Below, in pieces: positions 1 to 12,300 of a stretch of DNA of 64,000 bases. Every line of letters begins with the position of its first letter. Positions within the stretch are counted from its first letter, which is position 1. The notes under the pieces were generated by a model. It ran no database searches. It had not been told where the DNA came from and saw nothing but the letters and a program-made list of their open reading frames with translations. Both the position numbers and the translations under genes were made by a program. The stretch covers positions 296,169,817 to 296,233,816 of the forward strand of contig OY986435.1 of assembly GCA_963920525.1 (NCBI GenBank), written 5' to 3'. Origin of the DNA: Dichetophora obliterata. Taxonomy: Eukaryota > Arthropoda > Insecta > Diptera > Sciomyzidae.

Positions 1-556
1 TCGAAAATGCCGACTCATGAACTCGAAATATCGATTATATGTGAAGTGTTCGCAGCATAAAGTTAACGCGATGCACCTTGGTCAGTTTCTTCTGCTTTTC
101 GCTTATGCTTACCTTGCGCTAGAGTGAGATTGAAACTGAGGTGTGCACCAGTTCAAGGCTGATTCCTGGCATCTTCCGATATGATTCAGGGGCAAGCGTG
201 CTTCCGGCTATCTGACTACTAGCTGATAATGGGATTCTGGCTTTTTTGTTGTACTGTATGTATATTTAAATTACTATTTGCAATCTCTAAGTAAGCTAAT
301 TTCACAGTAAGTTTTCTGAAATAAATCTTGTGATAAGGATTCTAAGCTCTTCAACTTGAATACAAAGCAAATTGCAGAATGTTTAAGAAGTTTTTTTAAT
401 AACATGTTTTCATTGCTTTGATTGTATTTCGAATGATACAATATTCTTTCTGTATGCAATTGCTTACTGAAAGCTCTTGAACTCAACAGAACCAGTTTCA
501 TTCATGTTCTCAAAGTAACGCAACACCTTATATTAACAAGTGATGTTTTGTAAATA
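1..556. other. unassigned sequence at left edge
   Basis: No coding region is supported here. The stretch 1-240 is less AT-rich than what follows and could be an untranslated exon or promoter of the sideroflexin gene or the end of another gene, but no splice site or homology decides this. The short ORF in this interval looks like chance. Confidence 0.3.
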
Positions 557-1060
557 AGGGTATTCAGAGGTAGTCTTGTTACGGTGTTAGATTGTTGAAA
601 TTTTGATGTGGCTACACCTACACTTCTGTCAAAACTAGATTGTTAACCTACAACAAAAATATTCGACACCGTACCAAACACCCATAACAATAGGGTGGAG
701 GTATTGTTAGGGCCAATTTTTCAGTGGGAGCTTAAGCTATAGTCAAATTAAACTGAGGTTAACTCACCAAAATGGGACGTTTAAACTCGGTTTAGACAAA
801 AAAAAGAAACACATATGATAATTTAAGTCAATTTAATTTCAAAGAATGCTAAAATATCTAGTTAAACCGAGTTTAAACGTCCAGTTTTGGTGAGTAAACA
901 TCAGTTTAATTTGACTACAGTTTAAGTTCGCACTGAAAAATTGGACCTTAGAGTGTTGAGTAGTTGAAATATGACAAGACATGCATTTTGTTGTTGTGTT
1001 GGTGAAATAATCAACACTTTAGCAATCTATCACCGTAACAAGACTACCTCTGAATACCCT
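557..1060. repeat. MITE with about 30-bp TIRs and TA flanks
   Basis: The two ends are inverted copies of each other starting AGGGTATTCAGAGGTAGTCT, and about 30 bases match without a break. TA dinucleotides flank both ends (555-556 and 1061-1062), as expected for Tc1/mariner-type cut-and-paste elements. No transposase is encoded. A second foldback element sits inside it. Confidence 0.75.
711..947. repeat. inner foldback MITE nested in the 557-1060 element
   Basis: About 90-base arms are inverted copies of each other. They start GGCCAATTTTTCAGTG on the left and GGTCCAATTTTTCAGTG on the reverse strand of the right. The arms include the shared block AAACTCGGTTTA / TAAACCGAGTTT near the loop. The element could fold into a long hairpin and carries no gene. 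Confidence 0.75.
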
Positions 1061-2246
1061 TAATAATGTTTTCTGCTACTTTTCAGTCCAATCCCGGAAG
1101 CTTTTTTCGATCTCGGGATTAGTTCAGGATTCAAAATTTTAAGAAATAAATAATTTAAAACATTTTTAATACAATTTTACTTATGTATTACTTGAAACTA
1201 AAAAAATGTAAATTAATTCATTTATAAAGTAACAAAAGTAAAACAAAACACATTACGGGTATTCACAATTGCGTTGTTTTCAATATAGTTAAAAACCCCC
1301 GTGGTATTGATACCACACTTTACCAAGCAGTTTTTACATTTTTTGTTGTTTGACATGAAATCTCTAAAAACCAAAAGTGTGGTAATTTTAAGTAGCGCAA
1401 TGATATTGTTTAACGAACGCGGTTTTTAAAGTCCCATAAGCAACTGACCGGTTGCCAGTTATTTTCTAATTGCAAAAATGGAAGAAGCTCAAAATGCAAG
1501 TTAAACTATTTTATGCCATATATTAATAAAATATATCAAATTGGATAGTTAATTTATTTGCATAGTAACAAAAAGCTATAGTGGGCGGCAGTGGCGTAGC
1601 TATGGGAGGATAAGCTTAATTTCAAAATTAAACTTTTATAAATTTTGAAAAAATGGAACTACATTTTTTACATAAATTGTTCGAATAAGAAAGTAATTTG
1701 CCAGCATTGCTCATTTATAATTTTATTTTTAACAAATTTTATCTAAACTCATCCAATTGACCGAATGTACTTTTTGCTTAAAGTTTAGTATTTAGGAACG
1801 AAAAAAAATTCTATGGAAATACATTGAGATTTTTGACAACGAACAGGCAGCGAAATTTTTTTTCGCCAGCTGGTACGCTGTAAAAGCGAAAATTATTGCT
1901 ATGTTGCCTAATTTCCATTCGTGAGTGGAGAGTTGAAATGTCAAAATTTCTCTGTACATTTAGTACATTTAATTAGCGCGGAAATTTGCCATTCAACAAT
2001 AAAAAATAAGCAGTAAGTATGTTTAAGTGTTGAATTTGTTATTTAACAAATTTATTTTTGCATTTATATAGTTTATTAACGTGTAGTCTTGCCTTTTATA
2101 GGATATAAAACTGCAGCAATAAAAATATGAATCTGTCAACCAGAACAGCAAGTGCTTTTTCTCCACATAAAAATTTTGACTCTACACCAAAATTTCGCGT
2201 GTAGAGTTATATGCCCAAAAATTTTCGTTCATACAGCATGCTAAGC

Positions 2247-2480
2247 TTAAAGGCCTAACCAAAATAGACGAGTTGCTCCGTAACGAATAGAGACGAAAAT
2301 GTTCTCTTTAATGTAATTCAATGTTGTTGGCCAAAATGAGCAAACGTAATTTAACGAAACTGAACGAAACAGCTTGTCCACACGTTTTGTTCCGTAAGAA
2401 CAGAACTTTAAGCGTCTCAACTCGTCAGACGTTCGGCAAGTTGCAATCGTCTAGATTCGCCTATTTTGGTTGGGCCTTAA
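2247..2480. repeat. MITE, inverted ends AAGGCC(T/C)AACCAAAATAG
   Basis: The left end TTAAAGGCCTAACCAAAATA and the reverse of the right end TTAAGGCCCAACCAAAATAG match over about 25 bases. The interior has only a short chance ORF. The element lies inside the putative hAT element. Confidence 0.55.
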
Positions 2481-2781
2481 TGTGCAGTAAAAGGTACAAT
2501 TGTACCTAAAAAACACCACTGCTACCAAGTGAAACTAGAAACTACCATTATTGAAACCGATTCTTGTGAAAGAGCGAAAACGTTGAAAAGATTAAATTTA
2601 ACCAGATGGAATCAAAGTGAAAATTTGATGGAACCAGTGCGAATCAGTTAGCGACTTCCATGCAATTTTCCAGCATGAACAAATGCAGTATGATGTTCCA
2701 AATTCTAGAATATTGAAAAATGCAGTTGACTTTAAATTTATATTGACCCTCAAGAATGTGGTTTTAGTTACCTAGCATTCG

Positions 2782-3320
2782 TTGCTATTGAGTCTAAATT
2801 TTCAAAAAAAGAATATTGATTTGGTTGAGGCAATCGGTTTGGCAGACGATGCTCTGCGTGAAACTGAAAAAATTCGCGAGAATGAAGAAACTTTTGAAAA
2901 AATTTTCATAGAAGCAAAGTCGCTTGCAGAAAGCATTGATATAACTGTAACACTTACAAGAACTCAGAAACATGACGGCCTCCCAAAAGAAAAATATTTC
3001 CGTGTGAAACTGTTTAATGAATTTCTGGATTTTTATATAATGGAGTTGAAGGAAAGGTTCACAAACCATAGAAAAATACTGACTGGATTTCAGGCACTTT
3101 TTAATTATGTCTCTTCAGAAAATAATTTTAAATCCACCTTTGAGTTTTATGAGGAGTTTCTTGACTGCCCACCATCAACAGCTGTTACCGAAGTTAGACT
3201 GTGGAAGCAGTATATTAGCCGCGTTACCAAAAAATGACGTCAACCAGTACGGCTGAGCGCACTTTTTCGTGTATTAAGCGAGTAGGTCTTTACTTAAGAA
3301 ATTCAACAGGGCAGGTATAG
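2782..3320 (+). pseudogene. hAT-superfamily transposase C-terminal remnant
   Basis: This is a broken remnant of a hAT transposase, the nuclear enzyme that cuts and pastes its own element. An open stretch of 151 codons (2782-3237) resembles the late part of hAT/ZMYM1-like transposases. Just past its stop, a second frame starting at 3234 reads TSTSTAERTFSCIKRV followed by LYLRNSTGQ. This is the conserved hAT dimerisation-domain signature (S.AER.FS..K.....R..), so a frameshift near 3230 separates the two pieces. The N-terminal BED finger and the DDE catalytic core are not visible, so the remnant is not functional. No host role is implied. Confidence 0.7.
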
Positions 3321-3407
3321 TTTAGAATTTGAATTTGTTTGTTAAACAGTTGTAGTAAGCTATAGCTTACTCATCGGCATTAATGGGCACATTTTTGTGT
3401 ATTGATA

Positions 3408-3532
3408 GGGCAGCCAGTCTGTTAAGCCGATTCTAAAATTTTTATAGATAATTATAATTATGAATGCCAATGTGCCCAATAATTATAATTATCTATTAAA
3501 ATTTTAGAATCGGCTTGACAGACTGGCTGCCC
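3408..3532. repeat. short foldback MITE with about 53-base arms
   Basis: The sequence starts GGGCAGCCAGTCTGTTAAGC and ends with its near-perfect inverse. The arms meet in an ATAATTATAATTAT-rich centre. At 125 bp it would extrude as a nearly complete hairpin. Confidence 0.75.
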
Positions 3533-4308
3533 TTGAAGAAAAAATGAACCGGACAAAAATCAAATTTATGTTTGTTTATCTTTTTTGACTTTAATGATAA
3601 GAATATTAAGAGGGTTTAAGAAACAAAGACCTAAAGGGATGAAAAACTTTTAAGGCATTAAAAAAAAGACTTTATACCAAACAGGAGCAAAATAATTTTT
3701 TCTTTGTACAAGCTTGCAAAACGTAAGTAGCGCAGGTTAAAATCAAAGGTATGTTTTTTTTCATTTTTTAAGGATAGGAATATTACCTCAAGAAAATTAT
3801 TTTGTTCTTAGTTTAGCCTATTCATTGAAAGGGTTAAAGAACAAAAAATATAAAGAAATAAATACAGAACAGTTTGTGGTATTACTATATAAATGTTGCA
3901 CTTTTTTTTTTTTGTACACCGTCTTCATGATTTTTTGTGTTAAAGCCAAATTAAGGTTGGAAAAGACTTCTGACAAAAATATCTGATAATTTTGAAATAC
4001 ATAACTTACTTCCCGATGTTACAATTCTTCTAAGATTTTGCAAAGTCTTTGCTCCAGTGATTAACACTCCTAACAATCTTTTCCAGCCTCAATAAAAGGT
4101 TTTTCTAATTCTATATTCATATCAACCTAAAAGCAAATGTTTGCATTTACATGAATATTTGTAATAGAAATTGTTTATTTAAAAATCCCGGAATCCCGGA
4201 AAGACAATTCCGGGATTTTAAGAGACTTAAATCATCCGGGATCCCGACTTGACTTTCCTAGTTTGCACCGAATCATTCGAATAGGTTTTTCTTTTTGCTG
4301 TAAAGCCT

Positions 4309-4653
4309 AGTACTCTGTTCGTTTACGTGAAATTTCGCGGACAACATCTATTTATTTGTTGCGTGAAATTTCTGACTTAAAGTTTGTTGTGAGGAGTTCC
4401 TATGGCAACGCTTCTCAGAGAGACTCAGAGAAAAAGTTGGGAGATTTCATATGATATCTCTCTTTTCACTTCAAAATAAATAGGCAGTACAATTAAATTG
4501 TCGTGAAAAAAATGTTGCTTAGAAACATGTTTCACGCAGCGGAACAGAGTACTGCCCTTATGTTGTTGTGAAAATGTACACGCTTGTTTTTTCACCTGTC
4601 ACTTTTTGTATGGAGATTTGAGTGGAATTTCACATGAAACTGAACAGAGTACT
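4309..4653. repeat. MITE with AGTACTCTGTTC ends and an internal third copy
   Basis: AGTACTCTGTTC at 4309-4320 is inverted as GAACAGAGTACT at 4642-4653. A third, inverted copy lies at 4542-4553, suggesting either an inserted relative or a solo end. Flanking homology includes TTTACGTGAAATT / TTTCATGTGAAATT. Confidence 0.5.
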
Positions 4654-5041
4654 GTGCTCAAATACATAATCAGTCCAATTCTGAATAATTTTTTACGGGA
4701 ATCGGAAAAGGCAGTTTTAATTTTAAGATAAAGTTGAAGAACACTATGGAAATTTTTAATGCAAATTTGTTTATCAACCGCCAATATTCATGAGTGTAAA
4801 CAAAAAAATGTGATGTCTTTATCTGCTATTCTAGAAATAAAACTCCCTTTTCCGATTCCCCGAGAAAAACTATTCAGAATAAAGCTGAATATCTGTGATT
4901 CCATGTCAAAGCGCCCACGTTTCTGACATCACTATTTTTGAAAATTTTTAGACTTTCTAGGTGGATAGCTCTCCTGAGAAGTATTATATCTGCGTACTAT
5001 TTTTTTATTTAAAATTTTGTTTTTTGATTGTTTTTGATTTA

Positions 5042-5786
5042 CACTGTGAAAAATATCAATAAATCTTAAAAAATACAATAAGTGCATGTATTCAGATAAA
5101 TGTAGTTTTGAAACCGTAAGTTGTACAGGAAAAAAGTGTGCATATACTTAAAAGATCTTGAATTTGTCTTTTTGGTGGTATATTTTTTTTTTTGCAGCAT
5201 TTTTATGAAAAATTCTTTTTTTTTTTTTTTGAAACCTGAAATTTTCAGTGACATTTTTCGTAGTCTTCGCAACAAATTTTTTATATTCTTAGTTTAGTGC
5301 TGAGTTAAGGCATTAATTGTAAAGACTTTTGGACACAATTTTAGGTTGGGATTGCAACGATTGCTATTTTCAACGAACTATTTAAAAAATGCCTACAAAA
5401 GATTTCCTATTTTTATACCGAAAATTACATTTTTTTATGTTAATAACAATGAACATCTAAAATAATATATTATTATTCAAAAAAATCCATTAGTATTCAA
5501 ATAAAGCCAACAATTTGTAAAACCAAACATTTTTATTTTTTTTTATATTCTTAAAAACTGTTACGATATTTGAAAATATGGAATTTTCGGTGTAAAAGCA
5601 AGAAATGTTTTGTAGGCATTTTTTAAAAAACTCTTTACAAATATAATATACCACCAAAAAGACAAATTCAGGATATTTAAAATATATCCACTTTTCTTTT
5701 CTGTACAACTTACGGTTTTAAAACTACATCAATTTGAATACATGTACCAATTGTATTTCTTATGTTTTTTTAATATTTTCACAGTG
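5042..5786. repeat. long-TIR foldback element, ends CACTGTGAAAA, TA flanks
   Basis: The first roughly 150 bases and the last roughly 150 bases are inverted, diverged copies sharing CACTGTGAAAA, ACCGTAAGTTGTACAG and AATTTGTCTTTTTGGTGGTA. TA flanks both ends (5040-5041 and 5787-5788). The stretch at 5385-5440 repeats part of the right arm in opposite orientation. The minus-strand ORFs here are by-products of the repeat. Confidence 0.65.
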
Positions 5787-6072
5787 TATATCTTTTGAAA
5801 AAAATTTTTTCGCAAAAAACAAAAACATAGTTTAAGTTATTTTTATAGGCACTACGAACCTACAAAGTTTCAAAAAAACCGGAAACACAAAGGACAAATT
5901 TTGCTCAAAATTAGTCCAATTGATATGGAATCATCGATTTGTTTTTCAAATTTATTTCAGTGCTTCTTTAAATATTTGTAAGGTTATAAAACATTTAATT
6001 TCAATTACATATAATTCATATATATTATACACAACTGATTTTTAAAAAGTTTTGCGGTTATTCTTTCTAGAT

Positions 6073-6385
6073 ATGTCGCAGCTGCCAAAGGTAGACCTTG
6101 ATCAGCCAAAGTATGACCAGAGTACCTACGTGAACCGCGCAAAACATTTCTTTCTCCTAACAAACCCTCTTAATTTACTGGCTACGAGCGATGAACTAGA
6201 CCGAGCACGTCGTATTGTTAACGACTACAAATCCGGCAAGGATGTTCCAGAATGCAAAAGCGTTGAAGATTTGTGGCGTGCTAAATATTTGTATGACTCC
6301 GCTTTCCATCCAGAAACGGGAGAAAAATCTCTCATTATTGGTCGTATGTCTGCACAGGTGCCGATGAACACAATCATAACAGGCT
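6073..6385 (+). CDS. Sfxn1-3: sideroflexin coding exon 1
   Basis: This exon holds residues 1-104 plus one base of codon 105. It begins [16 protein letters not shown] and ends at GGC-T before GTAAGT. The upstream acceptor TTCTTTCTAG sits two bases before the ATG. An in-frame ATG upstream at 6052 lies in intronic sequence and is not used. Confidence 0.93.
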
Positions 6386-9300
6386 GTAAGTAATCCTTTA
6401 GACAATTGAATACAAAATCTACTAATAGTCCGATAATAATACCGGCTTACAAATTTCGAGAAGTGGTAAAATTTGTTGGAAATTCTTAAAACCACCTCCA
6501 TTTTTGGAGTTTACTCTTTTGAATTGATTTCATATGGAGCTCGTAGTATCAAAATTATGGAGTGATGTGATGAAACCAAGTTTTAACGAAATACCCAAGG
6601 GTAACGTTATCCTATTCAACAACATGTCTCGAGCTGAGAACCAGAAGGGTTCATCTAAGTTTAATCAATTCTTTACTAGAATATAAGTTTAAAAAAAAAC
6701 ATTAAAGAAAGACAAAAAACGAATTTTCGAAAAAATTTTACTCAGAAGCCCTTCAAAATAAATTAAAACTTTGCTTGAACAAACACATTTTTGTAAAAAA
6801 TTAAAGACATATACTTAAAACTCATTTATTTGATGAAATACAGGAAATATGAAAAATGTTTAAATAATATTAGTAAAACATTTTTTTTTTTTTTATTTAT
6901 TTAGTTCATATAAACACTTCTGGTTCTCAAAAAATATAAAATATAATTTCTGTATTTTTTAAAAAGCCCCATGTAGTTAAACAAGTTTTTATAAAAGTCA
7001 ACATTTAAAGTAGGCATCCACTTAACCCATTAATGCTCACCACCAGAACTCGTTGAGTTTAGTTATTGAAATTTTCAGCATAAATTTGTATTAATATTAG
7101 ACGGAAAACTCTGAAGTTTAAAAAAAAATTCAAAGGATTTGGGTGTGGCGAAGTGTATGGTATATCATACATCCTTATATATAAAAGACAAGCACACTGC
7201 ACCGTGTACAATATCTCTCAAACTGTTATCCTAAAAGTATGCACATCTTAACACTTAAAAGGCAAGCATGCTGCTCCGCACACAGTATTTATTTCTGAAA
7301 TTGTAATTATTTTTTGACAGTAAAGTAATTTTACAAGACACACTGTTCTCAAAAATTTTCAGCCTTAAAGTATGCACTGAAAATATATTTGATACTTATC
7401 AGTGACAATATTGGGTTTTTACAATAGTACGCTTTTGATCGAACTACCTCTTTTTTTCATCCTTTTAAGGGGGGTTTTTTTATAGAGTGTTACAACTTTG
7501 AGTTGGCATCACTGCTTCATTTGACCACCCATTTAACAGTTGATAGTTGCTTTTTGTTTAGTTTGCTTCGACATTTTATTATGGATCGACTTACACCAGA
7601 GCAACGCCTGCAAATTGTGGAAATTTTTAATCAAAGTAATGGTTTTGTTCGTCAAACTTATCGTGTATTTCGTCCATTTTATGGCGTACATAATCGTCCT
7701 TCAGAGCTGCTAATTCGAAGAACAATAGATCGTTTTCAGACCTTATTTACTGTTACTGATAATGTGCATCCCGTGAGACGCCGAACAGTGCACACTGAAG
7801 AATCTGTAGCCACTGTACAGGAAAGCATTGAAGATGATCCTAATCAATCAATTCGTCGCCGTTCTCAGCAACTGGGGTTGTGTCCTTCCACTTTATGGAA
7901 GATTTTACGAAAAGATCTTGGCTTAAAACCTTTCAGGATTCAACTTGTGCAGGAATTAAAGCCAAACGACCATTGTATGCGCCGCCAATTCGGCGAATGG
8001 GTTGAAGCACTAATTGATATTGATTTTGCATTTCCATGGAAAATTTTATTTTCCGATGAAGCCCATTTTTGGTTGAATGGGTAAGTAAATAAACAGAATT
8101 GTCATGTTTGGAGTGAGAAGAATCCACAAGCTTTTGTCGAAACACCATTACATCCACAGAAAATTACTGTTTGGTGCGCTTTATGGGCTGGCAGAGTCAT
8201 TGGCCTATATGTCTTTAAAAACGATGATGGTCAGAATGTAACTGTCAATGGTATAGGAACATGATCAGAATTTTTTCGTACCTCAATTAGCTGGCATTAA
8301 AATTGCTGATATGTGGTTCCAACAGGACGGAGCCACATGCCACACAGAGGGCGCTACAATTGATTTACTCAAGGAAACTTTTGACGAAAAAATAATATCA
8401 CGAAATGGCCCAATTAATTGGCCCCCAAGATCGTGTGATTTAACCCCATTGGATTATTTCCTTTGGGGTTATGTAAAGTCACTTGTCTACGTCAATAAAC
8501 CACAAACAATTGAACACCTGAAAATCAACATTCGAAGAGTTATCGGCGAGATACGGCCACAAATGCTGCGAAAAGTTTGTGAAAATTGGTGTTTTCCAGC
8601 CGTGGCGGCCACATGGCCGAAATCATATTTAAACATTAATGTCATAAAATTTTCTATCTAATAAAGCCCGTTTCATTGATATTTAAAATATATTACTATG
8701 TTTTATTATGATTTAATCTTGTTTTACTCTATAAAAAAACATCCTTTATATTAATACAAAAAATTTGCATTTGGCAAAGTGGTCCAAACCACAAAAATAT
8801 TTTCAATTCCGCTTAAAAGAGATATTAATCTTTTGTAGATATGTATATGGGCAATTCCCAAAATCTTTTAACATTTGAGTGTAGAGAAAAATGGAAAAAA
8901 ATTTGATGGCACATTAATGGGCTTTTGCATACTCAAAAAGCAGCCCATCAAAATAATAAATCTAATAGCGAACACAACATTTAGCGCGGTTTAGTGGTTT
9001 TTTGTAGTTTTTACCCTATAGTTGTCAACTAGTCCACCGATTTTGATGTAATGGGTATCAAATGATTCGTATGAGTTCAAGGGAATAGAATTTCATTATA
9101 TATTGCCAAATTTTTCACTGAAATGCCAGACATTTCATTAGTAAAACTTACAAAAACCTTATAAGCCAGTATTTTGTAGAAATTGTTGTCAGTTTTCAGT
9201 GTTTTTTTGACTTTCGATCCCAGTAGCAACTTAAGGTAGCAACTTATGAAACTGAAATTAGTGAGGAAATTTTGTTCCATGTTTTCTAAATAGACGCTCA

Positions 9301-12300
9301 TTTAAAACTTAAACTTAGCTGAAGACACATGAAAGTTATTAACACGGTTATACAAAAATCATAGATTTTAAACTATTTTGGGAATTGCTCATATACCATC
9401 TTCGCCCATTTTCAACCTGGACATTTTCTCTTAGAGCGACGTAAAATTCATTAATATCTTCAAATACATTTTTCTCGATTACTTCAGTATGTGGGTTGGA
9501 CCACTTTGCTTCTGAGCTCCTCATATGAGATATATCCCACACAAAGTATTTAATGTCTTTCATCCAATTTTACTACATTTAAAATTCAGAGTACTAGAGA
9601 GTTTAAATATCAAAGCTGATGTGCAAAATATCAAATAAATGCATTCCATTTTGTGTGATTTTTGAAGGTTTTGCTATTTTGATAACGACACTTTCTATAT
9701 GAGATAGGCGAAGTTTTCAGCGGATTTTTTTTTTTTCAATTTCATACTCAGAGTGTGCATTAAAAATTGTAAAAATAAAGCGTAGGTGCTAAATTTGAAG
9801 TCATTTAATTCATTTTTGTAGAATTTAAAAAGAGATTTAACCGTTTTGATGCAGTCACTTTGTATGAAAAGTAAGCGTTGTTTTCTTTAGACCTAGCTCA
9901 TTGTTGAACTTGATTTTTATTTTTTAAATTAATTATGATCAGAATTTCCTATAGTAAAATTATAAATGTTTCAGGTTTGTGAATGTTATTTAAAATTATA
10001 GCCAAATTCTTTGGTTCGGAGTTTTTATAAAATATTATGGGACTTGGCCCGTTGTTTTTCACATTACAGTAACTTGGCCACTTTTTAAACTTAACTATTG
10101 CATTTGACTATTTTCGAAATAAATCGTACTTGAATAGTTTTGAACTGCTAAAAACGGACTTTACTAGCTTTTAAACTGAATAATTCATTTGAATACCTTC
10201 AATAACACGGTAGGGACGTCAAAAAGACACCCGAAAATGCCGAGACATGTGAACTTTTTTTGGTCGTAGAATTTAGTGGCATACTCAGTTTTTCTCAATC
10301 GGAACAAAATCTCGAGATATTTGCGATTGAAATGTTGTCATTTTAAGACCCATTTTTAGCTATATTTTCCTTATTTTTGGAGACCCACAATTTTGACCAC
10401 CTCCTATTTTGCTTAAAATTTCAGAATTTAACCTACTTTTTTTCTGAAGTATTTTTTAATAGACAATAAAAGTCATTGTTCGAGATTTTGATCTGATTTG
10501 GAAAAACTGAGTATGCCAATAAAATTCTAAAACTGAAAATTAAAAAGTTGGAAATTTAAAGAATAATTTAAAAAAAAACTTTTTTAAAACGTCTAGTACA
10601 TACATATATCTAGATAAATGTTTTTCCAAAAATTTAAAAAAAATATTTTTGTGACTATAAAAAGTTGTTGTTGTGTGCGAAATAGGAGAATTGAGTAAGA
10701 CCTTATAACACCATGAAATTACAACAACAATTGAAATTAAGAATAGACCAGTCGAAATACAGGAAAAGATCATTTGAAATTCAGAAAAGAGAAATTGAAA
10801 TTCACAAACTCCATTTCAAGTTACGAAAATATCAATTGAAATTTAGAAAAGATCAGTAGAAATTAAAAATTGATAATTTTAAATTTAGTGAAATTCAGAA
10901 TAGACAGAAAAAGTTCAAAAAATCTATACTGAATTTTAATAGATTTTCCTGATTTTCGATTGATCGTTTCTGATGTCTTTTCTGCAAAGATAACTTGATC
11001 TATTCTGAATTTAATTGATATTTTCTAAATTTTTATTGAGCCTTTTTGAATAACAATTGGTAATGGTGTAGATATTTGCAAAAAACTTTGCCCTATTTTT
11101 TTATTCACCCTAGAAAGATAATCTGCGTCCAATTTACGCATGCGAGTACGAATTATTTTTGTTACTTATAGAAGAGGTTTTAAGTTTTTGTTTTTTTTTT
11201 TTTTTAATGAATAAATAAATATAAACACAAAAATTGTGATATTTATTATTATACCTATATGTACATATATCAAAATGTTTGGTTTATTCAAATCAGTAAA
11301 TAAGGCTTGACGTTGTAGCTAGTTAAAACTCTTGCGTCAATCTTTTACGTACATCACATTAATGGTATTCCGTTAACGCTTCTTAAACTGCTTAAACCTC
11401 TTAAACTGCTTAACTTTAAGCAATTGGGGAATTTTAAGCAAATTTTGTATGGGACTTTTTTTTACAAGGTTTAAGCTACAATTTCTATGCGTAAATTATT
11501 TAAACATGTTTGCTTAAGCTATCAGCTGTCAAACTTTAAACGATTCTATTATATGCTCAATTAATAACTGCTGAAATGCAGATTGTTTTAAATATTTCAT
11601 TAATATTTTCTTTTCACTTTGCTTAGTCGTATAAATGTTAAAATTTTATATTGTTCAATTTATAACATCAGCTGTTATTGACATATGCGCGGAAAATTAA
11701 ACAGAATGACAAAGAGTGCGTTCTCTTAACAAGAGCTCTGAAGTTTACGAAATGGGAAATTTAAATTTTTAAGGGAAAATTAATATGATTATCTTTCTAG
11801 GGTTAAATTGGAAAACAGTCCAGTCGAGTTGTATCATCATATTCATATCTACGTTCCTGAACGTGCCTTGCTTTTTGTTAATTCTTCGGGAATGCATAAC
11901 GAGGAATTTGATAACATTCCTCAATCAGTTCAAAAGCTAATCAATGGCTTTTAAGACTCGAGCCGTTTGAAGTAGATAAGAATAAATAAAGTCAGATAGA
12001 ATCACAATATGTGCTCTGATTCAATCGATATCAATTGTTTTTATTTTATTTTATTATATATCTATTTTTGATTTATATAACAAATACATATGTATATTGC
12101 TACAAAAAAAAATATCAATAACTTCAATAATTATTATGACATCAAATTAATTTCGAGGGCGAAGTATTCTCGCCTTATTTTTACAGCATCCAAAGTTCAT
12201 AAATAACCTTGAAAAATTTTCATTAACAGGCATGCTTTCGTTCTACAAAACTACTCCGGCGGTTGTGTTTTGGCAATGGGTCAATCAAACATTTAACGCT

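Larger units (their letters stand above)
1084..4251. mobile_element. decayed hAT-like element (putative limits)
   Basis: The left end begins CAGTCCAATCCCGGAAG and the right end, read on the reverse strand, contains GTCGGGATCCCGG. Both ends are rich in CCCGG motifs (1090-1125 and 4185-4250). A hAT transposase C-terminal remnant lies between them at 2782-3320. I could not recognise an 8-bp target duplication, so the exact limits are uncertain. Two smaller foldback elements are inserted inside. Confidence 0.45.

Noticed and set aside
6052..6072. Upstream in-frame ATG giving a longer sideroflexin N-terminus
   Set aside because: It lies before the TTCTTTCTAG acceptor, in intron-like sequence; the ATG at 6073 gives the family's normal start.
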